A stretch of DNA of 44,154 nt from CAYVUI01 sp964454745. GTDB lineage: Bacteria > Planctomycetota > Phycisphaerae > Sedimentisphaerales > Anaerohalosphaeraceae. Position numbers and translations under genes: made by a program. The stretch covers positions 1-44,154 of the forward strand of contig CAYVUI010000020.1 in assembly GCA_964454745.1 (NCBI GenBank), read 5' to 3'. Positions 8,605-14,910 of the stretch are shown here, piece by piece (within the stretch, counting starts at the first letter, position 1; every line of letters starts with the position of its first letter). The notes below the pieces were generated by a model. It made no database searches and was not told where the DNA came from. It saw nothing but the letters and a program-made list of their open reading frames with translations.

Positions 8605-9605
8605 AGGCCTGTTTCTGAATTCTCTTTGGTAAACTCGATCACTTCGTCTGCCCAGCAGAATGCAAGGGCCGTTACCGTGTCCGCGCATCCATAGTAAATC
8701 GCGATACGGCCGGTTTCTTCGTCGCAAAGGGCCGCACAGGGGAAGACGACATTAGGGACATCGCCAACGCATTCGTACAGTTCCCGCGGGTTCAGCAGGT
8801 ACGGTTTTGTCCGGTACAGCACTTTCCAGGGCTCATCGATATCGAGGATGGCAGCGCCCATGTTATAAACGAAGCCATTACAGCTTGTCAGTACACCGTG
8901 GTAGAAGATCAGCCAGCCTTCGCTTGTTTCGATTGGGACCGGGCCGGCACCGATCTTAGTGCACTGCCAGGTCAGTTCGTTTTCAATGGGTGCCATCACG
9001 TGGCGGTGTGAGCCCCAGTGGATCATGTCCGGGCTTTGCGAATAGAACATTTCGCCAAAGGGAGTGTGGCCGTTGTCACTGGGGCGGCTGAGCATGGCGA
9101 ATTTGCCGTTGATCTTTCGCGGAAAAAGCACGCCATTTCGGTTAAAGGGCAAAAAGGCGTTTTCCATCTGGTGGTAGGTTTTAAAGTCGTTCGTCCATGC
9201 GACGCCAATGGTTGGACCATGGTAGCAGTTGCACCATGTGACATAATAACGGTCTTCGATCCAGCAGACACGCGGATCGTAGCCATAAACAAAGTTGGCA
9301 ATTTCCGGATCGTCGCACTGGAACCGGATCGGATCGGGTTCAATCTCAAAGTCGATGCCATTTTTACTGAAACCGGTATGGATTCTCATATTTCTTGCCC
9401 GGTTATCCACACGAAATACTCCGGCAAACGCATCTTTGTAAGGGACAAGTGCACTGTTAAAAATACTGTTGGCACATGGGATGGCGTCTCTTTTTATCAC
9501 GGGATTTTTTGAGTATCGCCAGACGACATCATTGCAGTCAGAAGGGCGGTTCTGCCAGGGGATGTTGGGCAGACTTCCGGTTTTCAGTGTGTTTGTGGGG
9601 GACAT
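8601..9605 (-). CDS. GH130 family beta-mannoside phosphorylase or hydrolase
   Basis: The product has 334 residues, is cytoplasmic (no signal peptide), and starts after GGAG spaced six bases. It is a five-bladed propeller with family hallmarks: 'VFRVDNRARNMRIHTGFSKNG' near residue 64, 'YGYDPRVCW' with the expected general-acid D110, 'AMLSRPSDNGHTPFGEMFYSQSPDMIHWG' and 'GAGPVPIETSEGWLIFYHGV'. GH130 enzymes mostly phosphorolyse beta-1,4- or beta-1,2-mannosides to mannose 1-phosphate, for example mannosyl-glucose, mannooligosaccharides or mannosyl-GlcNAc; a subset hydrolyse. The length and 'DPR' motif fit the GH130_2 type best, but subfamily needs a tree. It is last in a minus-strand operon and converges with the GH38 gene, which fits breakdown of mannose-containing oligosaccharides. 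Confidence 0.88.
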   Translation of the reverse strand: MSPTNTLKTGSLPNIPWQNRPSDCNDVVWRYSKNPVIKRDAIPCANSIFNSALVPYKDAFAGVFRVDNRARNMRIHTGFSKNGIDFEIEPDPIRFQCDDPEIANFVYGYDPRVCWIEDRYYVTWCNCYHGPTIGVAWTNDFKTYHQMENAFLPFNRNGVLFPRKINGKFAMLSRPSDNGHTPFGEMFYSQSPDMIHWGSHRHVMAPIENELTWQCTKIGAGPVPIETSEGWLIFYHGVLTSCNGFVYNMGAAILDIDEPWKVLYRTKPYLLNPRELYECVGDVPNVVFPCAALCDEETGRIAIYYGCADTVTALAFCWADEVIEFTKENSETGL

Positions 9606-9635
9606 ATTATTCTCCGTTATGATTTATGATTATTA

Positions 9636-10361
9636 TCATTTGATCCATTTGAGCCGCTTAAGCCGTTCAATAAGCAGTTCTGACCATATTTCATATCCAT
9701 AGTGATTGAGATGCAGTTTGTCAGGCAAAAAGAGTTCTTCTCGGGGGGAATCGTCAAGAAGCATGGGTTTGGAGATATCAAGAAATGTGATTTTTGCCCG
9801 GATTTGGGTATATTCTTCGATGAGACGATTTAATTGTTGAAATTTCGGCCAAAGCTGCCAGCGAAGCGGGCTGGGTTTAGCGGAAATATAGATCAGTTTG
9901 GTATTGGGCAGGCTTTCCTGGATCAGGTTATGAAAAAGTTTGAGATCCTGAAAGACCTGTTCAGGGCTTTTTCCATTTGCGATATCGTTTTCCCCTGCAT
10001 AAAAGACGATGACAGAGGGTTCATGAATTGTAACCAGGCGATCAAAATACCTGACGGCGTGGGAGATTTCAGAACCTCCAAATCCACGGTTAAGCGTTTG
10101 CATGCCGGCAAAGTACTTATCAAGATTCCACATGCGTATGCTGGAGCTTCCTGTAAACAGAATCCGGCCTTCTGTAACGCCTTGTTCCTTGTCTTGTTGG
10201 GCAAAGGCATTAATTTCGTCAGCCCATGGACCGGTATAGGTTACGTCTTTGGGGACCTGTTTTTTCACTTGTTCCTGGCAACTGATCAAAGGGATCAAAA
10301 GACAAAAAAAGATACAGGGAATGACTAATTTAACGGTTCGTTTTGTTGTCTTGTTCTTCAT
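9636..10361 (-). CDS. SGNH/GDSL hydrolase lipoprotein (probable carbohydrate esterase)
   Basis: The product has 241 residues from the ATG at 10361, eight bases after AAGGG. An in-frame ATG at 10367 sits only two bases from that site and is less likely. The N-terminus is a lipoprotein signal ending 'LIPLISC', so the mature protein should be lipid-anchored. SGNH blocks are all visible: 'FTGSSSIRMW' (block I Ser), 'NRGFGGSEISH' (block II Gly), 'FYAGENDIANG' (block III Asn) and 'LPDKLHLNHYGY' (block V Asp and His). SGNH esterases commonly remove acetyl groups from polysaccharides. The operon context (propeller lipoprotein, dehydrogenase, GH130) supports deacetylation of an acetylated glycan such as mannan, but the substrate is inferred. 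Confidence 0.85.
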   Translation of the reverse strand: MKNKTTKRTVKLVIPCIFFCLLIPLISCQEQVKKQVPKDVTYTGPWADEINAFAQQDKEQGVTEGRILFTGSSSIRMWNLDKYFAGMQTLNRGFGGSEISHAVRYFDRLVTIHEPSVIVFYAGENDIANGKSPEQVFQDLKLFHNLIQESLPNTKLIYISAKPSPLRWQLWPKFQQLNRLIEEYTQIRAKITFLDISKPMLLDDSPREELFLPDKLHLNHYGYEIWSELLIERLKRLKWIK

Positions 10362-10387
10362 TCTCATATCCCTTCGGATGAATGCGG

Positions 10388-11428
10388 TTATGATTCAAAG
10401 ACAAATACGGCCTTTAATGCATCCCTGTTTTCTACTGCATGAAAAGCTTCCAGCCACTGATCGAGACGAAATTTGTGTGTGATTACCTTTTCCGGCTCGA
10501 TCTGACGGTTGGCAATCATGCTGATCACAGATCGCCAGGTATCGTAGGTATGGCTGAAGGTCCCTTGCAGCCGGGCGGTTTTGTTGATCAGGGGATCCAG
10601 TGAAAGGTTGACGGGTTTGGGGCCCCAGCCGAGTTTTGTGATCTGGCCAAGTTTGGCAACGGCATCAATCGCAAGGCGAAGGGCGTTTTCGTTCCCGGCG
10701 GCGTCAATCACCAGGGGAACATCTGGTCTGCCGGTAAAAGCTGCGATTCTTTCAAGGGGATCCTCTTTGTTTACATTTATGATATGATCTGCCCCGGCGG
10801 AGAGTGCGATATCGAGCCGTGTATGGCTCTTTTGGGTTCCCGCGACGATGACAGGATTGGCTCCTGCGGCCTTTGCAACCATAGCGGAAAAGATTCCAAC
10901 AGGCCCAGGGCCGATAATGAGGATGGGATTGCCCGGTTGGATGCTGGAGTATTTGATCAGGGCATGATAAGCAACGCAGGCCGGTTCGGTTACGGCCGCC
11001 TGGGTGAAGGTTACATTTTCGGGGATTTCGTGCAGGCAGCGTGTTGGTACCGCGACATACTTGGTAAATGCGCCGTCGATACCGTACCCGAAACCTTTTC
11101 GGTCCGGGCAGAGGTTGTAATTGCCCGTGCGGCACATGGGACAGATTCCGCAGATTCGTGCAGAGGTTTCCGAGACGACTCGCTGGCCGGGTTTCCACTG
11201 GTTTACTTCAGGAGCGACTTCTGCAATCTGCCCGGCAAATTCATGGCCCTGAATGACCGGAACCTGCACGGGATTGGCCATGGTGTGCCGCCACATTTCA
11301 ATATCCCAGCCGCAGATGCCGGCAGCTTTTACCTCCAGCAGGACCTGCCCGCTTTCAAGCTTTGGTTCGGGCACATCCCTGATCTCAAGCTGGCCATCCT
11401 CTTGTCCGTATTTCATGAGGGCTTTCAT
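10388..11428 (-). CDS. Zinc-dependent medium-chain dehydrogenase (sorbitol/threonine dehydrogenase type)
   Basis: The product has 346 residues and starts after AAAGGA, spaced seven bases. Catalytic zinc ligands are C39 in 'AAGICGWD' and H62-E63 in 'QGHEF'. The structural zinc site has four cysteines: C93, C96, C99 and C107. A Rossmann motif 'IIGPGPVGIF' lies near residue 170, and 'VIDAAGNENALRLAIDAV' follows. Family members oxidise sugar alcohols, amino-acid alcohols or sugars with NAD(P). It sits eleven bases after the propeller lipoprotein gene, so it is cotranscribed, and probably handles a sugar product of the operon. The exact substrate cannot be read from sequence. A second enzyme of the same family lies at 37036-38055. 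Confidence 0.88.
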   Translation of the reverse strand: MKALMKYGQEDGQLEIRDVPEPKLESGQVLLEVKAAGICGWDIEMWRHTMANPVQVPVIQGHEFAGQIAEVAPEVNQWKPGQRVVSETSARICGICPMCRTGNYNLCPDRKGFGYGIDGAFTKYVAVPTRCLHEIPENVTFTQAAVTEPACVAYHALIKYSSIQPGNPILIIGPGPVGIFSAMVAKAAGANPVIVAGTQKSHTRLDIALSAGADHIINVNKEDPLERIAAFTGRPDVPLVIDAAGNENALRLAIDAVAKLGQITKLGWGPKPVNLSLDPLINKTARLQGTFSHTYDTWRSVISMIANRQIEPEKVITHKFRLDQWLEAFHAVENRDALKAVFVFES

Positions 11429-11439
11429 TTTTCAGTCCT

Positions 11440-12588
11440 TTATTCTATCATTCCGTGTGCGTAGCCCATTCCGGTGGTGTAACCATTGCCCGCCTGTCCG
11501 AACCAGTTACCCGTATACCAGAAATGGTAGGTGTTGTCCAGTTTAATTGCCATCGGGTAGGACCTCTGGATGTCATCAAACGAGCCGGGATTACCAATGC
11601 CGTTCATATCCGATCCTGCATCATCGATGATCCAGTCATCGTGAAATTTCCAGTTCACAGCGTCAGGGCTTGTCAGGGACCGTATACGGTACCGTTCGCC
11701 CATCGCCCCGCACCACATACGGTAGCCGCTGCCGTCCTTAATTACCCAGGGTTTGCTCAGCAGGTATTCGTAAATGTCCTTGTAGTACCCCCGCGGCGCG
11801 GCAACCCAGAAGTCGTGTGGATATTCCCAGTGGATGCCGTCCCTGGATTCCGCGTATCCAATACCTACCGAGGGGATGGTGTCGCTAAAGCCTGCGTGGA
11901 AGGCTTTGGCCTTTACGTCTTTGGGGGCCTTCTTATACTCAGCAAAAGAGGTAAAATATGCCCTGAAGATGTCCCCGTCTTTGAGTACGCAGACACTGCC
12001 GGTGCCGCGTTGGTTCCACCATCGAGTATGGGGGAACACAGGCTCGTCACTGTAGTATTGCCAGGTTTTTCCCTGGTCTTTACTGGTAACCAGGTGTGTC
12101 GCATAGGGCAGTTTACCGTCCGGGCGTGGCCTTCCCCATGTGCAGACATACATCAGCCATGGGCCGTTTTTCTGAGGGATAACCTGGGCATAGCAGGGGC
12201 CTAGTTCATTATGGGGTTTGTCCGGCTGGCGTTCCAGAATCACGCCTGCGGGGGTCCAGTTTCCCGGCTGGTCGATGGGGCGGTCCGCCTGGGCAATGTA
12301 GTAATGGCCGTTTTCATCTTCCGCCCAGTAGTACATCCTGAATTTGTCGCCCAACTGGATTACTGAGCAGCAACTCACACGCTTGTCGTCGGAGGGGCTG
12401 TGAAGCTGGCCCGGAGAAATCACGGGATTTTGGGGGTAGAATTGCCAGTTAATTTTTTGGAGATATTCATTGTTTGAAGCAGAATCAATACTGGAAGTGG
12501 AATTGTCTGCTTTTTTGGCTTCCTCACAGCCAATCGAGACAAGCAATATCACTGTCAGAGTGAGGATTTTGATGATTTTCATTAGCAT
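11440..12588 (-). CDS. Propeller glycosidase-like lipoprotein (GH43/GH32-like)
   Basis: The product has 382 residues. ATG 12588 follows AAGGAG with eight-base spacing. The N-terminus is a lipoprotein signal with cleavage before Cys in 'LLVSIGCEEA', followed by a Ser/Asn-rich linker. Propeller strands include 'QFYPQNPVISPGQLHSP', 'KFRMYYWAEDENGHYYIAQAD', 'VTSKDQGKTWQYYSDEPVF', 'GIGYAESRDGIHWEYPHDF', 'SPDAVNWKFHDDWI' and 'YHFWYTGNWFGQAGNGYTTGMGYA'. These fit a five-bladed propeller of the GH43/GH32 superfamily acting at the cell surface. It is first in the four-gene minus-strand operon and is transcribed from the divergent regulated promoter. Specific activity is not assignable. Confidence 0.72.
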   Translation of the reverse strand: MLMKIIKILTLTVILLVSIGCEEAKKADNSTSSIDSASNNEYLQKINWQFYPQNPVISPGQLHSPSDDKRVSCCSVIQLGDKFRMYYWAEDENGHYYIAQADRPIDQPGNWTPAGVILERQPDKPHNELGPCYAQVIPQKNGPWLMYVCTWGRPRPDGKLPYATHLVTSKDQGKTWQYYSDEPVFPHTRWWNQRGTGSVCVLKDGDIFRAYFTSFAEYKKAPKDVKAKAFHAGFSDTIPSVGIGYAESRDGIHWEYPHDFWVAAPRGYYKDIYEYLLSKPWVIKDGSGYRMWCGAMGERYRIRSLTSPDAVNWKFHDDWIIDDAGSDMNGIGNPGSFDDIQRSYPMAIKLDNTYHFWYTGNWFGQAGNGYTTGMGYAHGMIE

Positions 12589-12635
12589 TGCAATTTCTCC
12601 TTTTTCAGCCTTAAAAAAGATTCTTTGTATGAGTA

Positions 12636-12664
12636 AAAATAATTGATATTGCTCACAATGTCAA
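12636..12664 (-). promoter_or_regulatory. Promoter of the minus-strand glycan operon
   Basis: Read on the minus strand, a perfect -35 TTGACA (12664-12659) is followed after 17 bases by TATTTT (12641-12636), four of six to consensus. The start would fall near 12629, leaving a leader of about 40 bases with a good ribosome site. It overlaps the dyad described at 12639-12668. Confidence 0.7.
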
Positions 12665-12668
12665 TTAT
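12639..12668. promoter_or_regulatory. Operator dyad, probable GntR-family binding site
   Basis: The 13-base arm ATAATTGATATTG (12639-12651) and the arm CAATGTCAATTAT (12656-12668) match as inverted repeats at 12 of 13 positions around a CTCA centre. Each arm carries the -35 box of one of two divergent promoters. A dimer bound here would block both directions. The adjacent GntR/FCD gene is the obvious candidate regulator; binding is inferred. Confidence 0.8.
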
Positions 12669-12671
12669 AAT
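12643..12671 (+). promoter_or_regulatory. Promoter of the GntR regulator, leaderless
   Basis: TTGATA (12643-12648) and a perfect TATAAT (12666-12671) are spaced by 17 bases. The expected start, about seven bases after the -10 box, coincides with the A of the ATG at 12678. There is no ribosome site and no room for one, so the mRNA should be leaderless. Confidence 0.75.
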
Positions 12672-12677
12672 CTTTTT

Positions 12678-13550
12678 ATGAATTGGACAGGATATATTCG
12701 CAGTGATCTTAAGAGCCGGATTCTTTCGGAAGGGAAGGGTCCGTGCAAACTGACTTTAAGCTCGCTGAGTCAGTATTACGAGGTGAGTTTTACCCCGGTT
12801 CGCCGCGCGGTTGAGCAGTTGATCCGCGAGGGTGTTCTATTAAAACGGGGCAATGGACGTCTGGAAATTCGTTCGGTTCAGGGGAAATCCGCAAGGAAGA
12901 CTGCAAAGGCAAAACGGCCACTAGATATTCTGGATATGGCGACGCATGATATCGTGTTAAAAAGTCTTGAAGGCAGTGAGGTTTACCTTCGCGAAGAAGC
13001 GGTTGCGAAGGAATACGGCATCAGCCGGGGCAAGGTCCAGCGGATTTTTCATCGGCTGGCCGGTAGTGGTGTGATCCGGCATATTCCCCGCAAAGGCTGG
13101 CTGCTGCGGCCGTTTTGCCGGGAAGATCTGAAGGCCTTTTTGGATGTTCGTGAGGTATTGGAGACTAAAGCTCTGGAATTATGCCGGGGCAGGCTCGAAA
13201 TGGAGCGATTGGAAGAGATGCTAAAGCGTAACCGGATTGAAGAGGGTAAGCAGATGCAGATCGACAATTCCCTGCATAGTTACATTCTCGAGAAGTCGGC
13301 AAACCGATATATTCAGGACTTTTTCGATCATTACGGTCGGTACTACGAGATCCTGTTTTTATATGAAGATATGGATCCGCAATCGGCTCAACTTGCGATT
13401 CGCCAACACAGGCAGATTCTCGAGGCCCTGATTGATGATAACTGGCCCATGGCTCAAAAAGCCCTGCGGGAACACATACAAAGTAACCATTCCCTGCTGG
13501 AGGAAAGACCGGGTAAGATCCTGGAGCTGGCACGGAAAAATATAAACTAA
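12678..13550 (+). CDS. GntR-family regulator with two winged-helix domains and FCD sensor domain
   Basis: The product has 290 residues. The start is fixed because the first winged helix begins at about residue 5. Two GntR-type winged helices are present: residues about 5-65 ('LSSLSQYYEVSFTPVRRAVEQLIREGVLL') and 83-148 ('REEAVAKEYGISRGKVQRIFHRLAGSGVIRHIPRKGW'). An FCD ligand-binding domain follows at 150-280, with 'DVREVLETKALEL' and His residues in 'DNSLHSYIL', 'IRQHRQIL' and 'LREHIQSNH' that can bind a metal. FadR-type FCD regulators sense small acids or sugar acids and normally carry one winged helix. It is divergent from the glycan operon and 17 bases before the aminotransferase gene, and probably represses both its own gene and the operon through the dyad at 12639-12668. 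Confidence 0.88.
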   Translation: MNWTGYIRSDLKSRILSEGKGPCKLTLSSLSQYYEVSFTPVRRAVEQLIREGVLLKRGNGRLEIRSVQGKSARKTAKAKRPLDILDMATHDIVLKSLEGSEVYLREEAVAKEYGISRGKVQRIFHRLAGSGVIRHIPRKGWLLRPFCREDLKAFLDVREVLETKALELCRGRLEMERLEEMLKRNRIEEGKQMQIDNSLHSYILEKSANRYIQDFFDHYGRYYEILFLYEDMDPQSAQLAIRQHRQILEALIDDNWPMAQKALREHIQSNHSLLEERPGKILELARKNIN

Positions 13551-13567
13551 ATGGAAACAGGTGTTTT

Positions 13568-14908
13568 ATGAAGTTATCCCAAAAGCATGAATCGCTGCTG
13601 CGAAAGACTTTTCTGGACTATCGTCAGACCCTGGATTTTTTGCAGGATCCGGTTGTGATGAAATCGGCCAAAGGTCTATATTACGAGGATATTGAGGGCA
13701 AGCGGTATTTTGATGCGATAGGCGGTATTTTTGTAGCATCGCTTGGGCATGGCCATCCGCGGATTCTTGAGGCTCTGCGGATCCAGGCGGAGAAGATGAC
13801 CTTTGCGCCGCCGCTGCATGGCGTTGCGGAAGTAACGCTGGAATTTGTCGAAAAGCTGGGTTCGGTTGCTCCGGAAGGACTTGGATACGTCAAGCCGTAC
13901 AGCGGGGGGTCGGAGAGCGTGGAATCGGCATTAAAGTTTGCCCGCCAGTATTACAAGCAGACCGGGCGATGCGGCAAGTACAAGTTTATCAGTCGGTACA
14001 TGGGTTACCATGGCAGCACATTTGGGGCCATGGCCGCCAGCGGGACGGGCAAACGCAAGACAAAGTTTGAGCCGCAAATGGGCGGTTTTTTGAAGGTGCC
14101 GCCGCCTACGCATTTTCGGCGGGATTTCAGCGACTGGGATGCCTGCAACCGATTCAGCGCGCAGTTGTTTGAGGATGTAATTGTTTATGAAGACCCGGCG
14201 ACGGTGGCGGGGATCATTCTGGAGCCGATCGGCAATACCGGGGGGATCATTACACCGACTGAGGAGTATTACCGGATCATTCGGGATATTTGCGATAAGT
14301 ACGAAGTATCCCTGATCTTCGACGAGATCATTACCGGTTTCGGCAGGACGGGCAATATGTTTGCCGCCCAGACGTTTGGTGTAACGCCTGATATTCTCTG
14401 TTCGGGCAAGGGCCTTGGCAGCGGCGTACTTCCTCTTGGCGCGATGATCGCCAAAGAGAGTATGAACGATGCGTTTCTTGGCCCTAAGGAAGAAGGACTT
14501 GAATTCGCGCACGGCAATACGTTTGCGGGTAATCCGCTGGCCTGTGCGGTGGGGATTGCGGTGATTGATGAGATCGTGGAGAAGGATCTTTGCAGCCGGG
14601 CCCGTGAGAACGGCAAGTACCTGGTAGAGCGGTTTGAGAGTTTGAAGCAATACGGTGTGGTTCGCGAGGTCCGCGGCAGGGGGATTCTCCTGGGCGTGGA
14701 ACTGGTAAAGGATACAGCGACCAATGAGCCGTATCCGGAACTGGGCAACGCGATGAAGAAGACGGCCGTAGCCAATGGTTTAATCATGCGGATCGATCCT
14801 TCCTGGTTTGCGGTTGCCCCGGCACTGATCGCGGAGAAAGAACACCTCGAAGAGATGTGCGACCTGATTGAAAAGAGCCTGAAAGATGCCCTTGAAATGA
14901 TTGGATAA
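13568..14908 (+). CDS. Class III PLP-dependent aminotransferase
   Basis: The product has 446 residues, the usual family length. Hallmarks are 'LGHGHPRILEAL' (about 59), 'YSGGSESVESALKFAR' (about 116), the PLP-ring Asp in 'LIFDEIITGFGRTGNMF' (about 250), and the Schiff-base lysine K281 in 'CSGKGLGSGVLPLGAM'. Class III enzymes transfer amino groups from omega-amines, beta-amino acids, diamines or amino sugars to a keto acid such as pyruvate. The substrate here is not recognisable. It lies 17 bases after the GntR gene and two bases before the next gene, so the three form one transcript. Context suggests release of nitrogen from an amine or amino acid tied to the glycan, which is inference. Confidence 0.9.
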   Translation: MKLSQKHESLLRKTFLDYRQTLDFLQDPVVMKSAKGLYYEDIEGKRYFDAIGGIFVASLGHGHPRILEALRIQAEKMTFAPPLHGVAEVTLEFVEKLGSVAPEGLGYVKPYSGGSESVESALKFARQYYKQTGRCGKYKFISRYMGYHGSTFGAMAASGTGKRKTKFEPQMGGFLKVPPPTHFRRDFSDWDACNRFSAQLFEDVIVYEDPATVAGIILEPIGNTGGIITPTEEYYRIIRDICDKYEVSLIFDEIITGFGRTGNMFAAQTFGVTPDILCSGKGLGSGVLPLGAMIAKESMNDAFLGPKEEGLEFAHGNTFAGNPLACAVGIAVIDEIVEKDLCSRARENGKYLVERFESLKQYGVVREVRGRGILLGVELVKDTATNEPYPELGNAMKKTAVANGLIMRIDPSWFAVAPALIAEKEHLEEMCDLIEKSLKDALEMIG

Positions 14909-14910
14909 TC

